Source: Perognathus longimembris pacificus (Eukaryota > Chordata > Mammalia > Rodentia > Heteromyidae). From it: a stretch of 64,000 nt of DNA. How positions within the stretch are numbered: position 1 is the stretch's first letter; every line of letters starts with the position of its first letter. The position numbers and the translations under genes were made by a program. Below the pieces are notes generated by a model, which was not told the DNA's origin, did no database searches, and saw only the letters and a list, made by a program, of their open reading frames with translations. Of the stretch, positions 22,491-32,947 are shown piece after piece. The stretch spans positions 4,156,274 to 4,220,273 of the forward strand of contig NC_063161.1 of the NCBI RefSeq assembly GCF_023159225.1, written 5' to 3'.

Positions 22491-23484
22491 TACGGAACCA
22501 CCTGGCCCCCTCCGCAGGGAGCGGCCTTGTGCGCAGGCGCCTCCAGAGCCGGTGCAGGTGCTCTGTGGAGTTTGCGTCTCCCGCGTGCCCAGCCAGCGGC
22601 ACAGGGGGGGACTCGTGGGTGTCACGTAGCGGCACTGGAAGCTCTGACAGTTGTTGGTATCGACCCAGCTTTCCCTTCACACCTGTATTTTTAACTTTTG
22701 GTGCTTTCTCCAGATTCTACCTCTGTAACGTGCCTGGCCGTGAACACTTTGCATGTGATGCGATTCTCACATTTTCAAGAACCCAGAAGATAAGATAACC
22801 AGAGCCAAGGGATAGGGCTATTTTTATCAGTCTTGAAGGATATTTTTCTAGTAGGTTGAATCCTATGAAATTGCCATTTTAAAAAGTCACAAATGGTTGA
22901 ACCCTGCCCAGCCACAGGCCTTGAGCTAAGATCTGTAGAAGTAACGTTGAGGAACATTGAAATTCCCCTTAGGCAGCAAGGTAGACTCGTCGGTGGACTT
23001 CCCTCCCACCCCTCCTGTGCAGCTCTCCCCTGGGGAGGGGCGGCGGGAAGGCCAGGCTGACTGTCGAGCTTGAAGACTGCTGGGGATTTTCTAGACTTCT
23101 GCAAGTCTTTTTTTCCCCTGCATTTTCATTTGCATGAAAGTCACCTCTGCCCTTGCAGAAATGCAACTGGAATATGCTGACAGACCCTAGCTGCCACTGT
23201 GGTTGCTTGCCGTGCCTCGGGTGGGGCTCTTCCTGCCCCGGGGGGACCCTGCCCACGTGGGGATGGGGTGGACGGACGGGAGAGACTGCAGGAGAGGCTG
23301 TCACAGCAGGGGCGCGGAGATGACCTGGCTGTCTCGGTCCTGCGTGCACTGGGGTGCCGTCCTCATAGGAGTCACGGGGTGAGCATGGTGGAGCCTCCCC
23401 CTGCACCCCCATCCCAGGAGTCACCTTGGACCGCCCCCTCCCCCCATGAGACGGCAGCATTAGACAGCATTCTCAGAGCTGGCT

Positions 23485-23540
23485 GCCGGGGTGGGCGGGG
23501 CCATGGGCAGGGCCGTGGGCGGGGCCGTGGGCGGGGCTTC
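23485..23540. repeat. GC-box-like short repeat
   Basis: Three units of GGGCGGGGCCRTGGGC, a compact run of Sp1-like GC boxes. Confidence 0.75.
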
Positions 23541-23839
23541 AGCAGCTCAGTTGTACTGACCCTGACCCGGCCTAGGCGGGAGCTCAGAGGCCGGTCACGA
23601 GCAAGGGCGCTGAGGGTTTACGGTGGGACCAGGAGGTGACGGGGGCAGACACCAGGCCCTGCACCCTTCGCTGCCCGCTGGGGTCGTCTCCTTCTGGGCC
23701 AAGAAGACCGGCTGGCGATGGCGGAGCTGGGAGAGCTCGCCGCGGCCGGCATGGTGCGGCTGGGGTGTTGGGCTGGAGGGGAGTCGGGGCTGCTCATCAC
23801 GACGCCTGCCTTCCCAAGCCTAATCCTGGGGCGTCCGTG

Positions 23840-24015
23840 GAAAGGAAGAGACTTCACAAGTAGTAGGAAAAGCTAATGCATTGCCCCGAGGCTCATTAAT
23901 ATGGCTCTCGTGATCCCTCCCTCTGGGAGAAGCAAGGGAGGCAAGTAATTAAAAAGAGATTACCCAAAAGTAATTAAGACAGTCAGCACCTCCCTTGCTA
24001 GGGAAGTGCACTGTG
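23840..24015. promoter_or_regulatory. Homeodomain-motif-rich candidate enhancer
   Basis: A compact non-repetitive block containing AAAAGCTAATGCATTGCC, GAGGCTCATTAATATGGC, GCAAGTAATTAAAAAGAGAT, TACCCAAAAGTAATTAAGAC and GTGCATAATCC. That is four TAAT/ATTA cores plus a GATTA (OTX/PITX-like) word in about 170 bp. Typical of conserved developmental enhancers, but conservation is not tested. Confidence 0.42.
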
Positions 24016-25296
24016 CATAATCCCTGCCAAACAGACCCCAATCCTGGGAGAGGACAGGGGAACGGAGCTCGAGACCCAGGGCTCTGACCAGATTGAAAGT
24101 CTGCAGAGTGACGTCACGGGCCCCCTCCCCACGTGGGGTGCAGCTGACGCTCCCATCCCTGCTCCCCGCTTCTTCCTGCGTCTCACCCCTCCACCACGCT
24201 GCTGCTTTGGACCCCAGAAGCACCACTGGCAGTGCCGGCCCGCCCCAGGTCAAGGGCAAGGGCAAGGTTCAAGGTGAACCCTGGAGACCCTGCTGGTTGC
24301 TCCTGTGCCCACACTGAGGACCCAGGCCAGCGAACTCGGAGGCCTGCGTGCAGATGGGAAGATGAAGGGGACTGCGTCACTCCAGATGGGAGCCAGGCCT
24401 GCCCTCGCTGCGGGGGGCGGGGGCACCACGCCTGTCCTCGCCACCGGGGGCCGCCACGCCTTGCTGAGAAGCCCCGAGCGGGAGGAACGTGGTGGCCACG
24501 GGCGGCACAGGGTCCTCGTGACGCCACCGTGCGCGGAAGGCAGCATCTCCTTCCTCAGCCGCCCTCTCACTTCCAGAAAAACACACCAACTCGCGTGTAG
24601 AAAATCGCGCCTGTCCACCAGTCTTTTTTAAATCTTAATGCTCAGTAACGAGTATTGTTGAAGAATCGCGTGCCTAGTCAGTGAGGAGTAACTACGTTGG
24701 CGATCTCTAGCAAGCTAAGAACCATGGAGGCCTCCGCTCGCTTGGTAGTCCCGGTCTGTGCGTATGCGTGGTCTGTAAACTCGTTCACTTATGTATTAAA
24801 TAACTCGAGGTCGTTTTCCTGCCCCGGATGGCTTCACCCTTGGCCCTGCTCAACGCTCTCCTCGTGCCCCGCCCCCCCCAGGACCCCTCACAACCCACCA
24901 CAGGCCTAGACAGCATGCGGTGCGTGCGTCCACACGTGGACACGTTCCAGACGGCACAGCTGGACTCAGCAGCAGCAGGGTTCCGGAAGCATCGGCCGTG
25001 ATGCCACCCCGGTAGCTCGGTTCATGGATCTCGGGGAATCTTAGCACCCTGCCTGCAAAGTCAACCCCTCGTTCCTCCCCACGTTCGTCGTTGATACGTG
25101 GGTCTTGCTCCATTTACAGTGCAAGGACACATACGTTGAAGTCACGCCAATATAATATAAATATGAGGCTCATAAAGACTACAAACCAAGAGATTAGGAG
25201 GAAGGAGCGAGGCTCCTACTTGGTGATTGTGCCTGGCCTGTCGCTGTCACCCTCTTGTCACCAGCAGTTAGAAGTCATCATCAAAGTGACGGCTGA

Positions 25297-25400
25297 GTCC
25301 AAGCGTGGTATCCCATGCCTGTAATCCCAGCCCTTGAGAGCCTGAAGAAGGAGGGTCCCACGTTCTAGAGTTCCAGGCCACCTGGCTATCTGACAGGCAT
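25297..25400 (+). mobile_element. B1/7SL-like SINE fragment
   Basis: Sense fragment with CAAGCGTGGTATCCCATGCC, TGTAATCCCAGCCCTTGAGA and CCACGTTCTAGAGTTCCAGG, a diverged 7SL-type monomer. Confidence 0.7.
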
Positions 25401-25589
25401 GGGGCATGGGAGCCGGCATGAGAGCCAGCCACTGCTCTAGGCCAGTCCCCTGACAGCCTTAAATGGGGGTCCATCACCACTCCTGGGGTCATGCCTCGGG
25501 CCCTGGCTTCCTTCCTGGTGACAGGACGGCGGTGTATGTGCACCCCGCAAGGCGGCGCGTGAGTGTGGCCAGCGCCAGCACCCATGGCC

Positions 25590-25815
25590 CTGATTATTAT
25601 TGTGTTATCAGCGAGCGCATGTTAAGTGCCCAGTAATGAGGTGATTACACAGTGTCCAATTTCCCTCGGTGGAAGAATTTAACAGTTTCATGAATGACTT
25701 CACCTGTCAGTTTATTGAATCATTAAAGGGGCGAGGGGTGGCGTCTGTGTTGCCGTTTTATTTCTGTGTTTTATGACAATTTCACACGATCAAAGGATTT
25801 ATGAATTGGGTGTTT
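25590..25815. promoter_or_regulatory. AT-rich candidate enhancer
   Basis: Contains CCCTGATTATTATTGTGTTA, AGTAATGAGGTGATTACACA, TTCACCTGTCAG (E-box), TTGAATCATTAAAGG, a HOX/CDX-like GTTTTATGAC and a TCF/LEF-like GATCAAAGG. Non-coding and non-repetitive, it sits directly before the polypurine tract. Confidence 0.38.
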
Positions 25816-25867
25816 GCAGAGGGCTTGGCATAGGTTCTTTGCTGCCTGACAGAGGTGAGCTGCACAG

Positions 25868-26220
25868 CTGGAGAGGAGGAAGACCAGAGGAAGAAAAGGA
25901 AGAGGAGGAGGAAGAGAAGGAGGAAAAGGAGGAAGAGGAAGAGGAGGAGGACAAAGAGAATTAGGAAGAGGAAGAAAAGGAAGAGGAAGAGGAAGAAGAG
26001 AAAGAGGAAGGAGAAGGAGGAAGAGGAAGAAGAGGAGGAGGAAGAAGAGTAGGAAGAAGAGGTAGAGGAGGAAGAAGAAGAAGGATGAGGAAGAAGAGAA
26101 GGAGGAAGAGGAAGAAGAGAAGGAGGAAGAGGAAGAAGAAGAGGAGGAAGAGGGGGGAAGGGGAAGGAGGGGTAGGAGGGATGGAGGGAGGGACGGAGGG
26201 AGGGACGGAGGGAGGGGAGC
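25868..26220. repeat. Polypurine (GGA/GAA) tract, ~350 bp
   Basis: Nearly uninterrupted purines on the + strand (GAGGAAGAGGAGGAGG-type), shifting to GGGA and GGACGGAGG at the 3' end. On the reverse strand it reads as Ser/Leu/Pro-rich open frames that are artefacts. Mirror symmetry makes triplex (H-DNA) formation plausible. Confidence 0.95.
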
Positions 26221-26549
26221 CTCCCTGGGCAGGTGAGGAGGGTACAGGAGCAGCTTTCTGCAGAGTTCTGAGTCTAGGGGGCGGAGGCTGGAGGAGCAGC
26301 TCCAGCCGTGAATGTGAGACAGGGCCTGGGGGGGCAGGTGGAGTGGCCTGTGTGGCGCTCTGACGGGGGGGGGGGGGGAGGGGAGGGGAGGCGGAAGCAG
26401 CAGGCTTAGGGCACATTGGGGTGGGGGCACCTTTGATTCTCCAGGACAGAGGTTCGAGTCTCTGCTCGGTGCAGTGCAGCTGCTGCTGCCTGGAGCGGAC
26501 CCAGCAGTCTGGGGCCAGCCCCTCTGCGTCTCTGAGCTCCTGGGTTTCA

Positions 26550-26770
26550 GTTCCAAGTAGGCACCTCCTGTCCGGGCCCACTGTGGAGCGGGGCCCTGCA
26601 GTGGGGCCTTGCAGTGGGGGCCTGCAGTGAGGACGTGGCCTGCAGTGGAGGGTGTGGTCCTGTAGGGAAGGGTGTGATCCAGCGGAGGAGGGTGTGGTTC
26701 TGCAGTGGGGGCATGGCCTGCAGTGGGGGTGGGTCCTGTCACTGGCTGGGAGGGGGCGGGTCCTGTGAAG
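26550..26770. repeat. Imperfect GTGGGG-CCTGCAGTG repeat
   Basis: Loose tandem units built on GGGGCCTTGCAGTGGGGGCC and GTGTGGTTCTGCAGTGGGGG, with strong unit-to-unit variation. Confidence 0.6.
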
Positions 26771-27117
26771 TAGGGAGATCGCAGGTGCTGCGTTAGTGGT
26801 GTGGCGATCAGGCCGCACAGTGAGCGCTGATTCACTTGACTTGATTCCAGAGAAGTCCTGGAATCTTTAAGTCAGCCGTTGTTCGGTGTTCACAAGTCCT
26901 TGTAGGACAAGAGACCCCAGGTCGAGGCACCGTGAGGCCCCGAATGGCTCCTGGAGGTGTGGTGTTTGTGCCTGACCATCCCTGGCAGCCAGGGGTCACT
27001 GAGGGGCTCCCCCTCCCCCCGTCCACCCCAGAGCTGTGGGCTCCGCGCTGTGGTCAGATGACAGGCCTGCAGGGTCTGCACCGGCTTCCACTCTATTTTC
27101 ACCTGCAGTTTCACATG

Positions 27118-27120
<3 letters not shown>

Positions 27121-27173
<53 letters not shown>

Positions 27174-27174
27174 G
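27121..27174. repeat. (CT)n microsatellite
   Basis: CT dinucleotide repeat with one C-C interruption near 27149. Confidence 0.95.
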
Positions 27175-27179
27175 TTTTT

Positions 27180-27480
27180 GACAGGCAGATTTGCTACTGT
27201 TGTTATTTTTAGCATTCATTTATTCACTGTAAATACAAATGAAGATACAGTACAATTAATTTCTTTGCTAATCAAAATATTTGATCAAATGAAGCAATTT
27301 TTCAATTCTTAGGACTAATTACACCTTTCTCTAAAGGGAAGTGGAGGAATTCTTCACTGAGTATTTCTAATTAGGATCTTTTGCTACCTGCTGAGTTCCT
27401 ATTCTGTATGAAGTTTCACAGATTTTTTTTTTCCTTCCTGTAAGGAATCTTGACTTAAAAACTGTACGGGTCTCACTCTC
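27180..27480. promoter_or_regulatory. AT-rich candidate conserved non-coding element
   Basis: About 300 bp with ATTTATTCACTGTAAATAC, GTACAATTAATTTCTTTGC, TAATCAAAATATTTGATC, GGACTAATTACACC and TTTCTAATTAGGATC. Dense TAAT cores, no repeat family, no open frame of note. Confidence 0.4.
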
Positions 27481-27559
27481 CAGAGTCAGACAGAGCACGC
27501 TGGCAGCTAGGTGAATCATGCGGTCTGGTGGTTGCTAAGTCAACACATGGCTCTGACCC

Positions 27560-27822
27560 TTCCTTCCTGTCTTCCTGCCTGCCTTCCTTCCTTCCTTCCC
27601 TCCTTCCTTTCTTCCTTCCTTCCTTTCTTCCTTCCTTCCTTCCTTCCTTCCTTCCTTCCTTCCCTCCTTCCTTCCTTCCTTCCTTCCTTCCTTCCTTCCT
27701 TCCTTCCTTCCTGCTTTCCTGCCTTCCTCCCTGCCTTCCTACCTGCCTGCCTTCCTTCCAGTCTGCCTTCCTGCCTGTCTTCCTTCCTTCCCTCCTGCCT
27801 TCCTTCCTTCCCTGCCTGCTTC
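27560..27822. repeat. (CCTT)n tetranucleotide repeat
   Basis: About 260 bp of CTTC/CCTT repeat with CTGC interruptions at both ends. It encodes artefactual Pro/Ser/Phe/Leu frames. Confidence 0.97.
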
Positions 27823-27825
27823 CTA

Positions 27826-27990
27826 GCTAAGGGATGCTGTTCCTGAGCTTTTTTCCTCAAGGCCACTTGAGCTACAATAAATAAGAGTCACAAACTTTCC
27901 TGCCTGGGCTGGTGTTGAGCCGCAGCCTCAGATCTCAGCCTTCTGAGTAGGCGGGATATCAGGCGTGAGCCACTGGTGCCTAGCTTTTAA
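27826..27990 (-). mobile_element. Truncated Geo-tailed SINE
   Basis: Antisense copy interrupted by the CCTT repeat at its left. It retains CTCAAGGCCACTTGAGCTAC, CAGATCTCAGCCTTCTGAGT and TATCAGGCGTGAGCCACTGG. Confidence 0.78.
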
Positions 27991-28200
27991 AAAATGTGAT
28001 TTAAATTTTTTAAAAATTGCTATTACAAAGGTGATGTACAAGGAGTTAAGAATTGCATAAGTCAGGCAAAAGAGTACATTTCTTTTCTGACAGTCACTCC
28101 TTCCCTCTCCCAGTTTTTCCCTCCTAGCCCCACAATTCGTGTAGCTCATTTTCAACATAGTGACTATCACTACTGCATTTGTTCACCCTTTGCCCCTCTT
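27990..28200 (-). mobile_element. L1-like 3' fragment
   Basis: A/T-rich start then GATGTACAAGGAGTTAAG and AAGAGTACATTTCTTTTC, resembling the fragment at 15870-16231. The piece at 28437-28700 may be its continuation across a SINE. Assignment by similarity only. Confidence 0.45.
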
Positions 28201-28434
28201 TTTCTTTTTTTGGTTGTTTGTGGAGCTTGAACTCTGGGCCTGGGCACTGTCACTGAGCTCTTTATAGCGCTCTACCACTTTGAGCCACGGTGCCACTTCC
28301 AGTTTCCTGGTGGTTAATTGTAGCTAAGAGTCTCACAGACTTTCCTGCCCGGGCTGGCTTTGAATCTCGATCCTCAGATCGCAGCCTCCTGAGTAGCTAG
28401 GATTACAGGCATGAGCCACCAGCACCCAGCTTTT
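28201..28434 (-). mobile_element. Geo-tailed SINE with 7SL/B1-like head
   Basis: Antisense copy: GGAGCTTGAACTCTGGGCCT, CTCTACCACTTTGAGCCACG, CTCACAGACTTTCCTGCCCG and GGATTACAGGCATGAGCCAC. Confidence 0.9.
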
Positions 28435-28923
28435 TCCTTCCATTCCTGTGCTGCCCTTACCCTACCACAGACAGATAAGTGAACAAACCCAACAAAAAGA
28501 AAAGAACAACAAAGGAAAAAACCTCTTGTTTCCATTGCCCAGAGTTCATTTTGATCAATATTATTTTATATGGTCAGAGGCACACAGGCATCGTGCCTTT
28601 GTGTTCCTCCCCTGAGTGTCCTTTGGTCTCACTGTGTGTGAATGCCTAGAGTCCTGTACACAGCTGTATTTTTAACTTGACACCTTGAATGGGTCGTGTG
28701 GAACCACCTCACTCTCTGCCATCTTGGACACACAGAAGGACACCACCAGGTGTCCATTCTCCAGGGCTGTTAGGGATCTAAAGGCTAACTGTGCTGGGCT
28801 GCCTTCTTTCCTCTCTTATGCTAAGCTTATCCCCTTCCATTGCTTCCTACTTAGAAGTTAGTGAGACCAGAGCTCAGTCAGCTACTGCTGTGTAACAAAC
28901 TCTGGGCACAAAAGGCAGCATTA

Positions 28924-29131
28924 GGGCTGGGAATGTGGCCTAGTGACAAGAGTGCTTGCCTTGTACACATGAAGCCCTGGGTTCGATTCCCCAGCACCAC
29001 ATATATAGAAAAAACCAGAAGTGGCGCTGTGGCTCAAGTGGCAGAGTGCTAGCCTTGAGCAAAAAGAAGCCAGGGACAGTGCTCAGGCCCTGAGTTCAAG
29101 CCCCAGGACTGGCCAAAAAATAAAATAAAAT
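28924..29131 (+). mobile_element. IDL-Geo SINE (complete)
   Basis: Full dimer with B box GGTTCGATTCC, Geo right half and an A-rich tail of TAAAA units. Flanking duplication AAAAGGCAGCATTA (28910-28923) and AAAAGGCAGTGTTA (29132-29145), two mismatches. The 3' part of this SINE, from CAGGGACAG at 29071, and its 3' duplication recur at 36682, but the 5' part does not. Confidence 0.93.
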
Positions 29132-29384
29132 AAAAGGCAGTGTTACTAAACCAGCCAGGGTGAATCCTTCCCACGGCCCCAGCCTCCATGCAAGATGACC
29201 TGCTCGGCTGCGCAGGTGCTTTTGTAAGTCTCCAGTCACGTGGTCTTCCTGGAATCTTTTCCAGCTTTCTGTAATCTGGATCTTTTCCTAGGCTCTGAGT
29301 GTGAGGCCCGGTTCTCTCGTGGCCCTGGGTCTTGGGCAGCGCTCGCAGAAAGGTTCGTTAAGTGCAGTCAATACAAAGTATTTT

Positions 29385-29723
29385 TGTACCAGTACTGGGG
29401 CTTGAACTTATAGCCTCATACTCTTTCTTCTTAGGAAGAGGAGGATGAGGAGGGGGAGGAGGGAGAGGAAGAGGAAGAGGAGGAGGAGGAGGAGGAGGAG
29501 GAGGAGGAGGAGGAGGAGGAGGAGGAGGAGGAGGAGGAGGAGGAGGCGGCGGCTTGAGTTCTACTACTTGAGCCACATCTCTGTTACTGGCTTTTTGAAG
29601 GTTATCCGGAGATAAGAGTCTCACCGACTTTGCTGCTCCCACTGGCTTCAAATCAGGGGTCCTCAGATTTCGGTCGCCTGAGCAGCTAGGATCACAGGCA
29701 CCAGCCAACGGCGCCCAGATCCA
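29385..29723 (-). mobile_element. Geo-tailed SINE interrupted by GGA repeat
   Basis: Antisense SINE with ACTGGGGCTTGAACTTATAG before and CTACTACTTGAGCCACATCT after a (GGA)n expansion at 29431-29553. The head reads GATTTCGGTCGCCTGAGCAG and CTAGGATCACAGGC. Confidence 0.82.
29431..29553. repeat. (GGA)n tract
   Basis: About 120 bp of GGA repeat expanded inside a SINE. The corresponding tract in copy B (37045-37167) differs in length. Confidence 0.95.
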
Positions 29724-30114
29724 GTTGTGACTCTAGTAATAGTTTCATTTTATCGTGGTCCCCATTCTAGGTTGAAGGGCACCATACTGTCCTCTCCAAC
29801 AGTCCTGGCCAAGGCAAGCGGTGTGGCCAAACCCCCACACACAGAGCCGGGGGATACCTGTGTCGTCCTGAGAGGAAGTGTAGAGTCACACGTCAGCCCC
29901 CGTCAGTGGGGCAGGGCTGCCGACTCCTGCGGTGTGACTGTCACCACCCAGCCCGCTGGAAAGCCGGGAGGCGGCAGGACAGGCCTGGAGCACAGGGGTA
30001 CGGCCAGCGCCATCTTAGGGGAGTCCCCCAGACACCAAATGGCTGCACCACATAGAAACGTCCTGTTTCCTTTCACCCTTCTCACGTCAGATGCTCGTTA
30101 GCCTTCTGTTTATT

Positions 30115-30600
30115 TTTTCATTAAACTTATATTTTAAATTACTTTTAATACCTCTGCAGAGGGGCTTCAATACAACATGTCCATTTGTGAATTAGATAAA
30201 TCTTGGAGAACTTAGCTATGAATCTATGAGGTCCTGGGTTTTCTTTGTGGAAAGACTCTGTTTCTATTTCGCTGTTTGAGATGTGTTTAGTTGGTATTCT
30301 TTTGGTTCAATTTTGTAGCTTGCGGTTCTCTAGAAATACATCTATTTCTAACAGATTTTTCTAGTTGGTTGATGTAAAAGCCTTCTGATGTTCTAGATTC
30401 CTCTTATATATCTTCTTTTTCACTACTAAGTTTATTCAGGTGATTCCTCATTTTGGTCAGATTATCTTTTTGAAGAACCAGCTTTTTGTTAAATTGATTC
30501 TTATATAGTTCTTTCCGTCTCTAGGTCACTGACTTCTGCTCTAAATTATTTCTTTCCACCTTCTGGCTTTGGGTCTGGCTTCATCTTGCTTTTCTAAAAA
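30115..30600 (-). mobile_element. L1 ORF2-like fragment, antisense
   Basis: AT-rich stretch with TTTTTGAAGAACCAGCTTTT and CTGACTTCTGCTCTAAATTA, words typical of the antisense of L1 ORF2. No intact frame remains. The same fragment is in copy B at 37725-38214. Confidence 0.65.
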
Positions 30601-30734
30601 CTTTGAAGGTACCTGACGAGGGTGTTAATTGGGGGGCTCTCTGTTGTATTGGTGTCAGTTCTCGTAGCCCTAAACTTGCTTCTGAAAACTGCCTTTGCTG
30701 TGTCCGGAGGTGGTGGGTTGTGTTTTCATTTTCA

Positions 30735-30812
30735 TTGTGTTTTACTCAAGTGGTAGAGCACCTGTGCACCAAGCCTAAGTCCCCGAGTTCAAACCCAGGA
30801 CCTCCAAGAGAA
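30735..30812 (+). mobile_element. Geo-like SINE fragment
   Basis: TTTTACTCAAGTGGTAGAGC and CCCGAGTTCAAACCCAGGAC match the Geo-type 3' segment, sense orientation. No head module was seen. Confidence 0.6.
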
Positions 30813-31089
30813 ACGCATAGGAATTTCCCATGACGCCTCCGTCCGGCACTGATACTTGCGCTCACTGCCTGCCGTTTCCCTGGAGCAGAGCAGAGCAGAG
30901 GCCTGCGCCCCGTGGGCACGCGTGGGTCGTGCCTTCTTTGGGCAAGCTCTGGGGCCCCACTGTGTGCGGCTTCTGCCCCAAGCCCTGGGTGGATTTTGTG
31001 GGAACTCCGTAGAGTTTACCTCCTGTATAAGAAAGACAGGGAGCGAAGGAACCGGACGTGAACAAACAGGAGAGCGAGCCGGCACGGGG

Positions 31090-31430
31090 CAAGGGGCGTG
31101 GGGGGCCGTGGGGGGGGGGGGGCGTGGGAACGGCGCTGTGAGCAGCGTGAGCGGGCAGTCACGAGGTCACGGTAGTGAGGTCACAATGCGGCCAGGAGGC
31201 CCCTGTGAGGCGCTGCCCGTTGCCGGGCGACAGGTAACTTCGCTTGAGGGCTTGCCTGGTCTGCGCGTGCACAAGCTCTTCCTCGGAAAGGAGCGCGGGA
31301 GGGAGCGGCGGCGGCTGGGGCGCGTGGCCGGCCCGGGGGGAGGCGGGGAGGCCGTGGCCGCCCCTGCGCTGAAGCAGAGCCGCTGGGGCTCCCGCGTGGA
31401 CGGGCTGGCAGAGAGCCATGGCACAGGTGA
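31090..31430 (+). promoter_or_regulatory. CpG-rich island with X-box, candidate internal promoter (copy A)
   Basis: A CpG-dense island holds two AGGTCA half-sites (GAGGTCACGGTAGTGAGGTC) and an RFX X-box-like GTTGCCGGGCGAC at 31219-31231. About 190 bp further is GCCATGGCACAG|GTGAGC, with ATG at 31418-31420 and a consensus donor at 31427. ATG GCA CAG would join in phase 0 to the EFCAB6 exon at 42928. RFX factors drive ciliary and spermatid genes and EFCAB6 is testis/axoneme associated, so an internal EFCAB6 promoter is a reasonable inference. No transcript evidence is available. Confidence 0.35.
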
Positions 31431-31694
31431 GCCCACGGCAGGAGAGGACGGGGGCCACTGGCTACAAGTCAAGCCACAGGGGGCCGCGGCGGGTCACGGG
31501 GGGCCACAGGGGGCTGTGGTGGGCCATGGCCAGCCTGACCGGAAAATGTCACGGCCACTTCTGCCTGTTCTCCTGTTACCAACGTGAATGTCAGTAGGAC
31601 CATTGATCCCCAAAACAGCCACCGAGTGGTTTGGGGCATTTTACCACACTTGTTTACAAGGTAAGCAAGGTTTTTTTTGTTTTGTTTTTGTTTT

Positions 31695-31782
31695 TGTTTT
31701 GACAGTACCGGGCCTTGAACTCAGGCCCTGCTCTTGCTGGGAGGGGAGGGTGCACCACTGCTCGAGCCACAACCCCAGCTCT
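31695..31782 (-). mobile_element. Geo SINE fragment
   Basis: TACCGGGCCTTGAACTCAGG, then CTCGAGCCACAACCCCAGCT. Antisense Geo tail only; duplicated at 39312-39395. Confidence 0.65.
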
Positions 31783-31881
31783 TTCTGCTTTCACTATCTT
31801 TTAAAAACTAGGATTTTGCTTTTTGTCTGCTCCAACCTGGACCCCATTCGTCATCTTCCTCCTCCTCCTCCTCCTTCTTCT

Positions 31882-32072
31882 TCGCCAATCCTGGGCCTTG
31901 GACTCAGGGCCTGAGCACTGTCCCTGGCTTCTTTTTGCTCAAGGCTAGTACTCCTGCCACTTGAGCCACAGCGTCACTTCCAGCTCTTTCCATATATGTG
32001 GTGCTGAAGAATCGAACCCAGGGCTTCATGTATGCGAGGCGAGCGCTCTACCACTAGGCCACATTCCCAGCC
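31882..32072 (-). mobile_element. IDL-Geo SINE (copy A)
   Basis: Antisense dimer: CGCCAATCCTGGGCCTTGGA, CAAGGCTAGTACTCCTGCCA, GTGGTGCTGAAGAATCGAAC and CTCTACCACTAGGCCACATT. The matching copy at 39493-39682 has one fewer base in several runs. Confidence 0.88.
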
Positions 32073-32093
32073 GGCCCACAGTCGTCTTATTTC

Positions 32094-32210
32094 CGCTTTC
32101 TCCCTAGCTGGGGTGACAGGCACTCAGCGCCATGGATGGCCTTGAACTGTCACGCTCCCAGTCTTAAGGATCTAAGATTATAAGCATGAGCCAAGGTGCC
32201 CTGCCTAATG
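32094..32210 (-). mobile_element. Diverged B1/7SL-like fragment
   Basis: CTAGCTGGGGTGACAGGCAC, then GATGGCCTTGAACTGTCACG, then AGATTATAAGCATGAGCCAA. An antisense 7SL-like monomer in poor condition. Confidence 0.55.
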
Positions 32211-32947
32211 CTGAATCTTTATATCTAGGAATATACCTGTCTCTCCATTCGCTCCAATCCTAATAGACTAAAGATAGATTTACTTATATGTCTTCCATCT
32301 TCTATGTGGATTCATCCATGCCTATCAGTAGCGATCATTAACATGATTGTAAATTTTTTCACAGTTCCTCTTCTAACTGGTTGTGGCTACTGTATTTTTT
32401 AGCGTAGTGCAGTATTGCATTCCTGAGTTCTCAGATTCAATGGGGCTGCTTTCCCAAAGTGTCTCACTAAGGTTTTCTAGTTATTGTCACAGTCACAAAC
32501 AGTGATACGCATGCCTCCAGCATCTTGCTCTTTCTTCTTCACTGACATAGACAGTCCTTGCCTCACTTCAAATCTGGGCCCCGGCAGTGACAGCAAGCCT
32601 GCCCCTGCTCCTCCTGCCACTAAGACGTTCAATGTCAGCCCCGCGCTCGCAGGGGGGCTGAGGCAGGAGAAGCATGCGGTGAGAGCAGCTTGAGCTACAG
32701 AGCACAAAGCCGCCAAGGCTGAGATCAGTGGAAACGAAGCATGAGGTGGGGAGAGGAGGGGCTGGTGAGTCCTGGGACGCAGGCTGCTTGTCTGTCGGCT
32801 CTAGACGTTGTTTCCTCCTCTACTGCTGGGACCGTTTTCTCCAGGGGTGGCCGATGGACTTTGTCAGCCTTTTGGCCTGTTGAATCGTTGCCTTTGCCAC
32901 ATTAGTAGAGCTGACCCTTGAAGCGTGCAAAATAAACCCTGGCTGGT

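Noticed and set aside
25771..26835. 354-codon Ser/Leu/Pro-rich - frame
   Set aside because: It is the complement of the polypurine tract, with no protein character.
30856..31587. 243-codon + frame in the CpG-rich island
   Set aside because: GC-rich sequence lacks stops. The frame is broken differently in copy B by one-base indels and the peptide is unrecognisable. Only the promoter-like features are kept.
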